This document shows positions 36,178-45,708 of a stretch of 64,000 nt of DNA, in pieces. This DNA is from Chryseobacterium sp. 18061 (lineage in GTDB: Bacteria; Pseudomonadota; Gammaproteobacteria; Enterobacterales; Enterobacteriaceae): assembly GCA_902706205.1 (NCBI GenBank), contig CACSKA010000008.1:225923-289922 (forward strand). Reading direction: 5' to 3'. Position numbers and translations under genes: made by a program. The first letter of the stretch is position 1, and the number at the start of each line of letters is the position of its first letter. The notes under the pieces are model-generated. The model did not search any database. It was not told where the DNA came from and was given only the letters and a program-made list of their open reading frames with translations.

Positions 36178-36381
36178 TCAGACGAACAAACGCGATATCA
36201 GGTAGAACAAACAGCAATACAGCGCTGTATTAAAAAGCGCGGGATGCCAGACAAAGTCATAAATCCCAGTGGGGACCAGCATCCGACGCAACAGCCAGAA
36301 GATGGCCAGCGACAATAGCAGCTCGATGAAGATCGGCGGGAATGAGAGGCCGAAAATCACGATGACGGGAAACAGACTCAT
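36178..36381 (-). CDS. aaeX: Small membrane protein AaeX
   Basis: This 67-residue protein, MSLFPVIVIFGLSFPPIFIELLLSLAIFWLL..., has two predicted membrane segments (DUF1656). It is the first gene of the aaeXAB operon, as in E. coli. Its function is not known and it is not required for efflux in E. coli as far as I recall. It is divergent from aaeR. Confidence 0.95.
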   Translation of the reverse strand: MSLFPVIVIFGLSFPPIFIELLLSLAIFWLLRRMLVPTGIYDFVWHPALFNTALYCCLFYLISRLFV

Positions 36382-36511
36382 GTTGACCTTGATTAAGAGA
36401 GTGCAGGTGAGAGTAGTGAGTTTTACTTATTTAACTAACAGTATATTAACGTAACTTATATATCCCGATCTATATTATGTGATACAAATCACTTTTAAGT
36501 CAGAGTGAACA
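36382..36511. promoter_or_regulatory. Divergent aaeX-aaeR promoter region
   Basis: This 130-base AT-rich gap separates aaeX (-) from aaeR (+). In E. coli AaeR activates aaeXAB from here in response to aromatic acids. AT-rich LysR-type motifs such as ATTAACGTAACTTAT (36427-36441 area) are present, but I cannot assign the operator or core promoters with confidence. Confidence 0.5.
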
Positions 36512-37438
36512 ATGGAACGATTAAAACGTATGTCGGTTTTCGCCAAAGTCGTGGAGCTGGGTTCCTTTACGGCTGCGGCGAGACAGCTCGAAATGAGCGT
36601 ATCGTCGATAAGTCAGACCGTCTCAAAGCTGGAAAACGAACTGCAGGTAAAGCTGCTGAACCGCAGTACGCGCAGCATTGGTCTGACAGAAGCCGGGAAA
36701 ATCTACTATCAGGGCTGTCGGCGAATGCTGCACGAAGTCCAGGACGTACACGAACAGCTTTATGCCTTTAACAACACGCCGATTGGGACACTGCGCGTGG
36801 GCTGTTCTTCAACTATGGCACAAAATGTCCTCGCCATGATCACCTCGGAGATGCTCAAAGAGTACCCGGAACTGTCGGTGAATCTGGTTACCGGTATTCC
36901 GGCTCCGGACCTCATTGCGGATGGTCTGGATCTGGTGATCCGCGTTGGTACATTGCAGGACTCTGGCCTTTTCTCCCGCCGTCTCGGCTCGATGCCAATG
37001 GTATTGTGCGCCGCCAAAAGTTATTTACAGCAGGCAGGCACGCCCGAAAAACCCGCAGATCTCGCCAGCCATTCCTGGCTGGAATATAGCATCCGTCCCT
37101 ACAATGAATTTGAGCTGATCGCCCCGGAAGGCTTATCCATCAAGCTTACCCCGCAGGGGCGGTACGTCACCAACGATCCGATGACGCTGAACCGTTGGCT
37201 GACCGCCGGCGCCGGGATAGCTTTCGTGCCGCTGATGTGGGTGATCAATGAGATCAACCGTGGCGAACTCGAGATCTTGCTGCCGCGCTACCAATCCGAT
37301 CCACGTCCGGTGTACGCCGTCTACACGGAAAAAGACAAACTGCCGCTGAAGGTGCAGGTGTGTATCAACTACCTGACCGATTATTTTGTCGATGTCACCA
37401 AGCGTTTCCAGGGCATCAAAGGCCGGGGAAAAAACTAA
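36512..37438 (+). CDS. aaeR: LysR-type regulator AaeR
   Basis: AaeR is the LysR-family activator of the divergent aaeXAB genes, responding to aromatic carboxylic acids. The 308-residue protein has the LysR N-terminal helix-turn-helix (GSFTAAARQLEMSVSSISQTVSKLENELQVKLLNRSTRS split over residues 18-53). An effector-binding domain of two periplasmic-binding-like lobes follows. Its last codon overlaps, tail to tail, the stop of the FucR-like gene by 4 bases, with no room for a terminator between them. Confidence 0.95.
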   Translation: MERLKRMSVFAKVVELGSFTAAARQLEMSVSSISQTVSKLENELQVKLLNRSTRSIGLTEAGKIYYQGCRRMLHEVQDVHEQLYAFNNTPIGTLRVGCSSTMAQNVLAMITSEMLKEYPELSVNLVTGIPAPDLIADGLDLVIRVGTLQDSGLFSRRLGSMPMVLCAAKSYLQQAGTPEKPADLASHSWLEYSIRPYNEFELIAPEGLSIKLTPQGRYVTNDPMTLNRWLTAGAGIAFVPLMWVINEINRGELEILLPRYQSDPRPVYAVYTEKDKLPLKVQVCINYLTDYFVDVTKRFQGIKGRGKN

Positions 37439-38154
37439 GGTACTTGCTCAGGCTCGGCGTCCGATATGAGATGCGTGACGTCGCTAAGGGGGCCAATCCG
37501 GACTTCGCTTGAGCGGTTGAATTTACTTTTGTCCATCAGCAGCAAAGACTGCGAAGCTCTTTTGAGTAGTAGCGATTTAAAGCTGGCGTTGTGCCCGCTC
37601 GGGTCCCACATCACGCCACTGCGATCGACCCCTTCGCAGGAGAAAATAAACAGATCGATTTCCAGCATTTTCAGCTGCGAGATTAGCGCCGGATTCACGT
37701 AATAGCCGTACTGACGCTGGAGTTCTCCGCCGGAACTGATAAGCCGGATTTGCTCGCGTTTGCCGAGTTCCATACATACAGGATGACTGTTGGTAAACAC
37801 CGTCAGCGGAATATCCGGCAACTGGCGCGCCAACACCCAACAGGTCGAACTGGCATCCAGAGCAATCGTCATACCCTCGTCTATCCAGGCCAGCGCGTGC
37901 CGGGCGATATCGGATTTGTGGGCATAGTGTCTTTTCAGTCGAGCGTGAAAAGGTGCTTCGTTATCCTGTTGATTACGACGAATCGCCCGCGCTCGCCCAT
38001 GGCTGCGCTGAATGTATCCCTGCTGCTGGAGTTCACTTAAATCACGACGCACCGTTTCTTTGCTGACGCCGAGTATGGCGGCCAGTTCATCGGTGGTCAG
38101 GCTGTGGGATTGGGCAAGAAGTGTGACAATGTGCTGATGGCGAGCGACCTTCAT
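37435..38154 (-). CDS. FucR-like DeoR-family transcriptional regulator
   Basis: This 239-residue protein is a DeoR-family regulator. It has an N-terminal helix-turn-helix (LTTDELAAILGVSKETVRRDLSELQQQGYI) and the DeoR C-terminal sugar-phosphate sensor domain (ALDASSTCW, FTNSHPVCMELGKRE, LISSGGELQ, DLFIFSCEGVD, LLLMDKSKFNR). From memory it is very close along its length to E. coli FucR, the fuculose-1-phosphate-responsive activator of the fuc genes. No fucose gene lies nearby, and E. coli has no gene at this place. It may be a FucR paralogue or a relocated FucR; the target is unknown. Confidence 0.85.
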   Translation of the reverse strand: MKVARHQHIVTLLAQSHSLTTDELAAILGVSKETVRRDLSELQQQGYIQRSHGRARAIRRNQQDNEAPFHARLKRHYAHKSDIARHALAWIDEGMTIALDASSTCWVLARQLPDIPLTVFTNSHPVCMELGKREQIRLISSGGELQRQYGYYVNPALISQLKMLEIDLFIFSCEGVDRSGVMWDPSGHNASFKSLLLKRASQSLLLMDKSKFNRSSEVRIGPLSDVTHLISDAEPEQVP

Positions 38155-38187
38155 CAGTGGTCTCCGTCATTGAAACAATAAATAAGG

Positions 38188-38205
38188 AAATCAATTTATT
38201 GATTT
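38188..38205. promoter_or_regulatory. Inverted repeat before the FucR-like gene
   Basis: AAATCAA-ttta-TTGATTT is a perfect 7-bp inverted repeat 34 bases upstream of the regulator's ATG. It could be its own operator or part of its promoter. Function is inferred from position. Confidence 0.45.
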
Positions 38206-38219
38206 TCGGCTGCTAACTT

Positions 38220-38251
38220 AAAGAAGGAACAATCACACTTTTTCCTTCTTT
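38220..38251. repeat. 10-bp inverted repeat between tldD and the FucR-like gene
   Basis: AAAGAAGGAA (38220-38229) and TTCCTTCTTT (38242-38251) are perfect complements separated by 12 bases. They lie between the end of tldD and the start of the regulator gene. It could be an operator or an RNA hairpin in the regulator's leader. Confidence 0.5.
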
Positions 38252-38289
38252 AATCGCAACAGTATGCCCGCACAAGGCGGGCACAGAAA

Positions 38290-39735
38290 TTATGCGGTGC
38301 CACCAACCGTCAAATTATCGACTTTCAGCGTTGGCTGGCCCACGCCAACCGGAAGGCTCTGCCCTTCTTTGCCGCAGACGCCTACGCCGTTATCCAACTT
38401 CAGGTCGTTACCCACCATCGAGATTTGCTGCATCGCTTCGATGCCGGAGCCAATCAGGGTCGCGCCTTTCACTGCTTTGGTCACTTTGCCTTTCTCGATC
38501 AGATACGCTTCTGAGGTCGAGAACACAAATTTACCGGAGGTGATATCCACCTGACCGCCGCCAAAGTTCGGCGCGTAAATCCCGTACTCGACAGACTCGA
38601 TGATTTCCTGAGGAGTGGATTTGCCCGCCAGCATGTATGTGTTGGTCATACGCGGCATCGGCAAATGCGCATACGATTCACGGCGACCGTTACCCGTTGG
38701 CTTCACGCCCATCAGACGCGCATTCAGTTTGTCCTGCATGTAGCCTTTCAGCACACCGTTCTCGATAAGCACGTTGTACTGGCCCGGCGTACCTTCATCA
38801 TCGATAGACACGGAGCCACGACGGTCAGTCATGGTGCCGTCATCGACCACGGTGCACAGTTCGGACGCGACGAGTTGCCCCATTTGCCCGCTGAAAACAG
38901 ACGTCCCGCGACGGTTGAAGTCGCCTTCCAGGCCGTGACCAACTGCTTCGTGCAACAGAACGCCCGGCCAGCCCGCTCCCAGAACCACCGGCATTGTGCC
39001 CGCGGGTGCTGCAACGGCATTGAGATTAATCATCGCCATACGAACCGCTTCACGGGCCCATGCGTCGGCACGGACTTCGCCATCGACATCGCCGAGGAAA
39101 TAATCGTAGCCGAAACGACCGCCGCCACCGCTGGAACCGCGCTCGCGTTTACCGTCGTCTTCGACCAGCACGCTCACAGACAGACGCACCAGTGGGCGAA
39201 CGTCCGCAGCAAGGGTGCCGTCAGTGGCCGCGACCAGAATCAGTTCGTATACGCCGGTCAGGCTGGCTGAGACTTCCTGCACACGTTTGTCTGCCGCACG
39301 CGCAGCTTTGTCAACCCGGCGCAAAATGTCGAGCTTCTCTTCACGGCTCATGCTCTGCAACGGATCGAGGCTGGTATACAGCGGAGAATAATCTTTCGCA
39401 CCAAGGGCGTGGACTTTGCCGTCACCGGTATCACGCACGATAGTTCGAGCGGCCTGCGCGCTCTGTTGCAGCGCCAGGAGGCTAATCTGATCGGCATAGG
39501 CGAAGCCGGTTTTCTCGCCGCTGACGGCACGGACGCCAACGCCCTGATCGATATTGTACGACCCGTCTTTGATGATGCTGTCTTCTAACACCCAGGACTC
39601 GTGGTAGCTCGACTGGAAATAGAGATCGCCGTAGTCGAGGCGACGCTCGGCAAGTTGGCCAAGTATGGCAAAAAGGTCCTGATGGCTCAGGCCGTTCGCC
39701 GACAGCAGATGTTCACTTACCAGGTTCAGGCTCAT
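38290..39735 (-). CDS. tldD: Metalloprotease subunit TldD
   Basis: TldD forms with TldE (PmbA) a zinc metalloprotease that degrades unfolded peptides, matures microcin B17 and helps degrade CcdA. The 481-residue protein carries the TldD active-site motif HEAVGHGLEGDF (HExxxH) near residue 260. It is nearly colinear with E. coli TldD. I chose the ATG at 39735 for homology; an ATG five codons upstream has no better ribosome binding site. tldE is not in this window, as expected. It follows yhdP on the same strand. Confidence 0.96.
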   Translation of the reverse strand: MSLNLVSEHLLSANGLSHQDLFAILGQLAERRLDYGDLYFQSSYHESWVLEDSIIKDGSYNIDQGVGVRAVSGEKTGFAYADQISLLALQQSAQAARTIVRDTGDGKVHALGAKDYSPLYTSLDPLQSMSREEKLDILRRVDKAARAADKRVQEVSASLTGVYELILVAATDGTLAADVRPLVRLSVSVLVEDDGKRERGSSGGGGRFGYDYFLGDVDGEVRADAWAREAVRMAMINLNAVAAPAGTMPVVLGAGWPGVLLHEAVGHGLEGDFNRRGTSVFSGQMGQLVASELCTVVDDGTMTDRRGSVSIDDEGTPGQYNVLIENGVLKGYMQDKLNARLMGVKPTGNGRRESYAHLPMPRMTNTYMLAGKSTPQEIIESVEYGIYAPNFGGGQVDITSGKFVFSTSEAYLIEKGKVTKAVKGATLIGSGIEAMQQISMVGNDLKLDNGVGVCGKEGQSLPVGVGQPTLKVDNLTVGGTA

Positions 39736-39821
39736 CGTTTTGCTACTCATTGGTTGCCGCGAAGCTCGCGGAAATTCAGTTGTCTCTATTGAGAGTGAGG
39801 TAAATTGTAACGTCCGTCAAA

Positions 39822-42800
39822 TCATTGCTTTTTATCGCCGCGCGCCTGGCGCAGCACTTCATTGATTTGAGGCTGATCGATAGGCCCGCTGATGTGGTAA
39901 CGCAGAATCGACACTTTGCTCCACAACGGCCCCAGTACTTTACTGGCGGCAAACACCGCGGCACCAACAATCGGGTTGATGACAAACGCGGTGGCGACCC
40001 CCACAGTGGCGGAGATTTCCGGCGCGACCACGGCTTCCATATCCAGCTCACGGCGCACCAGGTTGACCGAACCTTTCATCGCGATATCCGCTTCGAGGCC
40101 ATCCACCAGCGTATCTTCCGTATGCAGCGTGCCGTCTTTAATCCAGGCGGTGCTGCGAATGGAATCGAACCAGAACCCTTCGCTGAAGGTGTCGCTAAAG
40201 TCGAAACGGAGCTTACGCAGTAGCGCATCCACGCTAAGCAGACGCAGTAGCTGGCCCGCATGACCGGTGCTGATATCCGTAAACTCGCCTTTGCCCAAAT
40301 GCGCTTTCAGAATGCCGTTCAGCGACGCCACGTCCGGTGTCCACGGTTCATCACGCCAGTGCAGGTCATAATCAAAATCGAATGACGAATCGCGGATTGG
40401 CGTGGAGACGCCAAAGAAGTTCACTGCCGCATCCAATTTCTGACCGCGAAGTTTACCTTTCAGTGAAGTGCGCTCGTTACCCGGCGCGTTCACCCATTCT
40501 CCGTCTACGGTCAGGCGCGAAAAACCGGTATCCATCAGGCCGTTAGCCAGTGATAACGTGTTGCCTTTAATCGCGAAATCACCATCAATGCGGCCATATT
40601 TCTGGCCCCACAACCAGCATTCTGCGCAACGCAGCTGCAGGTCTGGCCAATTCTGGAAATCAATGCGGTTATTGCTCATCAGCCCCTGCCCCAGAGACTC
40701 ACCGGTGGTGGTTTTCGGAGACGGGTTATAATAGAGATAGCGAATGGTAGCCTGCCACGGCGCATTGTCGCGCAGCGTCAGCGTGCCGTTGATTTCGCGC
40801 CCCTGCGCTTCCACGCGAGTGCCGTCTGCTGTCGGCTGTGAAAGGATACTGAGATTATTCCAGCGTTGACCCGCCATGGTGAGCGCGGGCGTTCTCAGCG
40901 TTATGCGCTCCGGGAAGGCTGCCGCATTATCCACGCCGTCCGCGGCGCCTTTACGGAATAATGCCATCCACTGCGCGCCGTCCATCGGCGGTAAATTCAG
41001 CTCAATGCCGGAGGAATCCGGCAACGGCGGCACACTGCGGCTATCAGACGCCCAAATGGCCCGGTCGAGCGTCAGCTTTTTATTCAGCAGCCAGCGGCTG
41101 TTAAGATGATCTTTCGCGCCTACGCTGCCGGTCAAATCGAAGCGGCTCAGCCCACCTTCTACGTTCAGTTTCACCGGTAACGGCTCCCCGGCTTTCTTGT
41201 TCACCGGAGCAGGTAAGCGACTACTCACATTCTTCAGGTCACCCGCAATATCGACCTTATAGCTGGCGCTGCCTTTGTAAGGTAATTCAATCGCGACTTT
41301 ACCCTGCCACGGCACGCTACCGCTTATCGCGTCGTTAATCTGTTGAGGCAACATTCCGGTGCGGGTCGGCTGCCAGTTGGCGTCCATATTCACCGCCACC
41401 TGATAGGCTTTTGCCCCTTCGGTGGTTGAGAAATTCACGTTCAGCGGCTGATTAAACCAGTTGGCGGTCATTGGCCCGCTTTTCAAATCACCATTTTCAA
41501 AGCTGAATCCACCACTGAGGTTCTTCAAAGTGCTATTGAGCGGTTTGATAAACAGGCTGTTATTAGCCAGACGCACGTCGCCTTTCGCCAATACCTGTTT
41601 GCCATCAAGCGGGATATCGAGATGTAAGCGAGCATTCACATCACCATCCAGCTGCAGCTCATCGAGCGTAGCACCAAGGGAATCCTTCAGCGGCGTCTCT
41701 TTGAAATATGGCCCAACCGCTTTGCCCGGTCCGGCAATCTGCGAATCAATAATCAGCTTCTCTTTCGAGTAGTCCGGGATAGCCGCATTCAGGTTGTGCG
41801 CCGTCACGCCGCCGAGGGCGACTTTGTCCGCCTGCATCCACAAACCGTCGTTAAGGAAGTTGAGGTCAATATTCAGATTGGTCAACGCAGGCCAGTCTGG
41901 TTGGAACGCAAAGGTTGCGTTGTGCAACGGCACCCACACCTGGAACTGACCTTCGTTGTGCTTGTACGGGAACAGATGCGGGTTGCCGCCGTAGACCAGC
42001 GTGGCGTTATCCGACTGGCCGCCCTTGATGGCCGAGCTGAGGTAATCGACCAGCTCTTTGCCCATCAGATTTTCCGGGAAGTAGCGCCACGCTTGACCGC
42101 CGTCATCGGTGCTGATCCCGGCCAGAATCCCGAGCCATGGATCATCGCCTTCCGGCTGTAACCAGCGGAAGCCGCCGTGGGCGTGAACCGCTTTCGCCTG
42201 CACGTCGATATCGCGCCCGTCGAGCATGAAGCCTTTTTCGTTTTTCACCCATGACAGATTCGCCACGCCTTTGGCAATCTCAAGCGGCGCACGGAACACC
42301 GTCTCGTACGGCATTTTGGCGTCTTCCATACTGATATTCACCGAGCCATGCTCGACGCTACCTTCTGCCCGACCAGAGAAATGTTCAGCGCCCGGCAGCA
42401 GCTTCCACTGCTTCCACGCCAGGTTGCTCCAGGCCGCCTGGAAACGGGTTTTCTCTGTCGCCTGCAACGGAATATCCAGCGCCAGGGCGTCAATCTGACC
42501 TGCAGGTTGCGTGGTTTCCCAAATTTCACCTAACGACGGTGAGAGTTTTTCTGCAATTGGCAGCAGGCCAGAAAGTCCGCTCAGTTCGAGATTACTGGCA
42601 CGGATACGCAGCTCGTCACTGCGCACGTTATTTTTTCCGCCGACGTCCTGTCCAGGGATCCACGCCAGCGCCAGCGCGCCTTGTGGCCAGCGTTTGCCGT
42701 CTATGGCGATGCGGGTATCAGGGACATGAAATGCCCAGCCCGCATTTTCACGGGTGATGTGCGCCGTCAGGTTATCGACGGACAGGTCATGGGATTTTTT

Positions 42801-43619
42801 ATCCCCCTTCCAGCTCGCGCCGCCTTTCTTCAGCCAGACGTCACCGCTAGAAATGTCGCCCTTATCAAGATCTATCCAGCCTTCGAGGCTAAAACGGGCT
42901 GACGTCAGCGCGATGTTGTCCTGCATCCACCGGCCAAGCCACGGCTTAACGTCGATGTCATCGGCCTGCACCCACAGCCGGCCTTCATTCAGTAGACCGT
43001 TCTCATCGCGCAAATCCATGCGCACTTTCATCACCCCGTGCTGACCATTGAGGCTCGACAGGCTCAGTTCACCTTCGGCGCGATGGCGGTTTTTACCGTT
43101 CATCCAGGTCAGTTGCGGGATAGCGAGTTCGGCGCGCTGGCCGGAGAGAGTGAGGAAGCTTAAATGACTGTCGCGCAGCGTGAACTGATCGAACTGGCGT
43201 AGGAATAGATCGCCGATGCGGTCCGTTTTCAGTTGGCCGCTGCTGTCATTGTGTTGCAGAGGGGTATTAGTGCGAATTTGCAGCTGCCAGAAGGTCAGCT
43301 CGCGGAACTGCCAGCGAAAATGCAATAGGCTTTGCCAGACGTCGAGCGCCAGCGTCACGCGTTTAACGGACATCTGACCACCGTTTTTCAGCCCAGCTTT
43401 GATATCGCGTACTTCCAGTGTCGGGCCGTAGTTTTCCCAGCTGGCTTTAAGCTGTGACGCTTCGACGGGATGTCCGGTGGACTCCGCGATTTTCTCCACA
43501 AGCTGCGGACGCCATTTGTCCAGCTGCGGCAAAACAAGACGCAAGCCACTGACCAGCAGTGCGACGATAACAACCAATGTTGCCACCGTGATCAGTAAGA
43601 TTCCAGGCAAACGCCTCAC
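39822..43619 (-). CDS. yhdP: AsmA-like lipid-transport protein YhdP
   Basis: YhdP is a very large AsmA-like protein, one of the three (with TamB and YdbH) that carry phospholipids across the periplasm to the outer membrane in E. coli. The 1265-residue protein has one N-terminal membrane anchor (ILLITVATLVVIVALLVSGLRLV) and a long beta-rich periplasmic body. The C-terminal part is helical and hydrophobic (VAPEISATVGVATAFVINPIVGAAVF around residue 1210). It begins with GTG behind AAGGAGAG. It lies between rng and tldD as in E. coli. Confidence 0.95.
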   Translation of the reverse strand: MRRLPGILLITVATLVVIVALLVSGLRLVLPQLDKWRPQLVEKIAESTGHPVEASQLKASWENYGPTLEVRDIKAGLKNGGQMSVKRVTLALDVWQSLLHFRWQFRELTFWQLQIRTNTPLQHNDSSGQLKTDRIGDLFLRQFDQFTLRDSHLSFLTLSGQRAELAIPQLTWMNGKNRHRAEGELSLSSLNGQHGVMKVRMDLRDENGLLNEGRLWVQADDIDVKPWLGRWMQDNIALTSARFSLEGWIDLDKGDISSGDVWLKKGGASWKGDKKSHDLSVDNLTAHITRENAGWAFHVPDTRIAIDGKRWPQGALALAWIPGQDVGGKNNVRSDELRIRASNLELSGLSGLLPIAEKLSPSLGEIWETTQPAGQIDALALDIPLQATEKTRFQAAWSNLAWKQWKLLPGAEHFSGRAEGSVEHGSVNISMEDAKMPYETVFRAPLEIAKGVANLSWVKNEKGFMLDGRDIDVQAKAVHAHGGFRWLQPEGDDPWLGILAGISTDDGGQAWRYFPENLMGKELVDYLSSAIKGGQSDNATLVYGGNPHLFPYKHNEGQFQVWVPLHNATFAFQPDWPALTNLNIDLNFLNDGLWMQADKVALGGVTAHNLNAAIPDYSKEKLIIDSQIAGPGKAVGPYFKETPLKDSLGATLDELQLDGDVNARLHLDIPLDGKQVLAKGDVRLANNSLFIKPLNSTLKNLSGGFSFENGDLKSGPMTANWFNQPLNVNFSTTEGAKAYQVAVNMDANWQPTRTGMLPQQINDAISGSVPWQGKVAIELPYKGSASYKVDIAGDLKNVSSRLPAPVNKKAGEPLPVKLNVEGGLSRFDLTGSVGAKDHLNSRWLLNKKLTLDRAIWASDSRSVPPLPDSSGIELNLPPMDGAQWMALFRKGAADGVDNAAAFPERITLRTPALTMAGQRWNNLSILSQPTADGTRVEAQGREINGTLTLRDNAPWQATIRYLYYNPSPKTTTGESLGQGLMSNNRIDFQNWPDLQLRCAECWLWGQKYGRIDGDFAIKGNTLSLANGLMDTGFSRLTVDGEWVNAPGNERTSLKGKLRGQKLDAAVNFFGVSTPIRDSSFDFDYDLHWRDEPWTPDVASLNGILKAHLGKGEFTDISTGHAGQLLRLLSVDALLRKLRFDFSDTFSEGFWFDSIRSTAWIKDGTLHTEDTLVDGLEADIAMKGSVNLVRRELDMEAVVAPEISATVGVATAFVINPIVGAAVFAASKVLGPLWSKVSILRYHISGPIDQPQINEVLRQARGDKKQ

Positions 43620-43647
43620 GCATCTCTCCTTGTAACTGCCCGCAAAA

Positions 43648-45117
43648 CTACATCATCACCACGTCGAATTGCTCCTGATTGTAGAGCGGTTCTATCTGGA
43701 CTTTTACCTGCTTGCCAACGAAGATTTCCACTTCCGCCAGCGCATGAGACTCTTCCCCTTTCAGGGTTTCTGCCACGGCAGCTGAGGCGTAGACCAGGAA
43801 GCGGTCGGAATCATAGGCATGATGCACGCGGACAATTTCACGCATGATTTCGTAGCATACCGTTTCGACCGTTTTCACCGTTCCGCGACCATGACAAGTT
43901 GGGCACTGATGACACAGCACGTGCTCCACGCTTTCGCGCGTGCGCTTGCGGGTCATTTCCACCAAACCGAGCTGTGAGAAGCCGTTGATGCTGGTTTTAA
44001 CGCGATCTTTGCCCAGGGCCTGTTCCAGAGAATGCAACACCCGACGGCGGTGATCTTCATTACTCATATCGATGAAATCGATGATGATAATCCCGCCCAG
44101 ATTACGCAGGCGCAGCTGACGCGCAATGGCCTGCGTCGCTTCGATATTAGTATTGAAAATGGTGTCGTCAAGATTACGGTGGCCAACAAAGGCACCGGTG
44201 TTGATATCGACGGTGGTCATCGCTTCGGTCTGATCGATAACCAGATAGCCGCCTGACTTCAGTTCCACCTTCCGCTCCAGCGCTCGCTGAATTTCATTTT
44301 CGACGTCAAAGAGATCGAAAATCGGCTGGCGACCACTGTAATGTTCGAGCTTGTTGGTCATCTCCGGCATGTACTCGGCGGTGAATTCCATCAACGATTC
44401 GAAGGTCAGACGAGAATCGACACGGATGCGGTCAAGCTGTGCGTCTGCAAAATCGCGCAGTACGCGTTGGGCTAACGCCAGTTCGCCGTACATCTGGTAG
44501 CGGGTCTGCGGGCGTTTTTTACGTTCCATCACCTTTGTCCACACGCGTTTGAGGTAAGCCGCATCGGAGGATAAATCCTCTTCACAGACACCTTCCGCGG
44601 CGGTTCGGATGATGAATCCGCCCTGTTCGTCGCAGTATTGTGTCACCACGTTTTTCAGGCGATCGCGCTCGGATTCGCTTTCGATACGCTGGGACACACC
44701 CACGTGAGAAGCGCCCGGCATGAACACGAGGTAACGAGAAGGAATGGTGATGTCAGTCGTCAGACGCGCGCCTTTGGTGCCCAGCGGATCTTTGACCACT
44801 TGCACCATCAGGTCCTGGCCCTGACGCACCAGTTCGGAAATGTCGCGAACGGTGAACTGTTTCTGCTCTTCCCCGGCCACGCATTCGGTGTGGGGCATGA
44901 TGTCAGAAGCGTGAAGAAACGCGGCCTTATCCAGGCCAATATCTACAAATGCCGCCTGCATCCCTGGGAGTACACGACTGACACGACCTTTGTAGATATT
45001 GCCTACGATTCCGCGTCGCGCTTCACGCTCTATATGAATTTCCTGAAGAATACCGCCATCAATGTACGCCACGCGGGTTTCCGATGGCGTTACGTTAACC
45101 AATAATTCAGCCGTCAT
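43648..45117 (-). CDS. rng: Ribonuclease G
   Basis: RNase G trims the 5' end of 16S rRNA and degrades some mRNAs, such as adhE. The 489-residue protein has the S1 domain (residues about 35-125), the RNase H-like and DNase I-like catalytic regions with the metal aspartates in MTTVDINTGAF and IIIIDFIDM, and the Zn-link CHQCPTCHGRG. It lacks the long RNase E C-terminus. The ATG at 45117 gives the E. coli start. It overlaps the yhdE end by 11 bases. Confidence 0.97.
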   Translation of the reverse strand: MTAELLVNVTPSETRVAYIDGGILQEIHIEREARRGIVGNIYKGRVSRVLPGMQAAFVDIGLDKAAFLHASDIMPHTECVAGEEQKQFTVRDISELVRQGQDLMVQVVKDPLGTKGARLTTDITIPSRYLVFMPGASHVGVSQRIESESERDRLKNVVTQYCDEQGGFIIRTAAEGVCEEDLSSDAAYLKRVWTKVMERKKRPQTRYQMYGELALAQRVLRDFADAQLDRIRVDSRLTFESLMEFTAEYMPEMTNKLEHYSGRQPIFDLFDVENEIQRALERKVELKSGGYLVIDQTEAMTTVDINTGAFVGHRNLDDTIFNTNIEATQAIARQLRLRNLGGIIIIDFIDMSNEDHRRRVLHSLEQALGKDRVKTSINGFSQLGLVEMTRKRTRESVEHVLCHQCPTCHGRGTVKTVETVCYEIMREIVRVHHAYDSDRFLVYASAAVAETLKGEESHALAEVEIFVGKQVKVQIEPLYNQEQFDVVMM

Positions 45118-45700
45118 GTTTATCCCTTTTCTCACGCAGTGAGTTAAAATTGCTCAGCAACTCATACGTTTCCACCAGCGGTAAGCCGACTACGGCGTGA
45201 TAGCTGCCATTTATCTTCCTGACAAAACAGCCACCCAGCCCCTGAATACCGTATGCACCTGCTTTATCCATCGGTTCGCCGCTCGCGACGTAACCGCGGA
45301 TATCATCATCTGATAAGACTCTGAACGTGACTTCCGTGGTCACCAGGCAGTCAATGGTGTGTTTGCTGTCGGCTATCGCGACGGCGGTCATCACCTGATG
45401 CGTATGCCCGGAAAGCTGACGCAGCATGGCTACCGCGTGTTCAGCGTCCCGTGGTTTTTCCAGCACTTCACCGTTCAGAACCACAATGGTATCGGCACCC
45501 AGCACCGGTAAGTCCAGCGCGGCAAGCGTGACGCCCGCCTGCGCTTTTTCCCGAGCCAGTCGCGCTACATAATGCTGCGCGCTTTCCTGCGGCTGACGTT
45601 GCTCCTCGATGCCCGGTACCAGACGTTCGAAGCTCACACCCAATTGAGTTAACAGCTCCTGACGACGCGGGGAGCCGGAAGCAAGATAAAGCATTGTCAT
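45107..45700 (-). CDS. yhdE: Maf-type nucleoside triphosphate pyrophosphatase YhdE
   Basis: YhdE is a Maf protein that hydrolyses dTTP, UTP and modified pyrimidine triphosphates, a house-cleaning role. The 197-residue protein starts with the Maf signature LYLASGSPRRQELL, followed by EEQRQPQE, the catalytic GADTIVVLNGEVLEKPRD and AYGIQGLGG. The frame is open 20 codons further upstream, but the ATG at 45700 behind AAGG matches the E. coli N-terminus. It is co-transcribed with mreBCD and overlaps rng. Confidence 0.95.
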   Translation of the reverse strand: MTMLYLASGSPRRQELLTQLGVSFERLVPGIEEQRQPQESAQHYVARLAREKAQAGVTLAALDLPVLGADTIVVLNGEVLEKPRDAEHAVAMLRQLSGHTHQVMTAVAIADSKHTIDCLVTTEVTFRVLSDDDIRGYVASGEPMDKAGAYGIQGLGGCFVRKINGSYHAVVGLPLVETYELLSNFNSLREKRDKHDG

Positions 45701-45708
45701 AGAAACCT

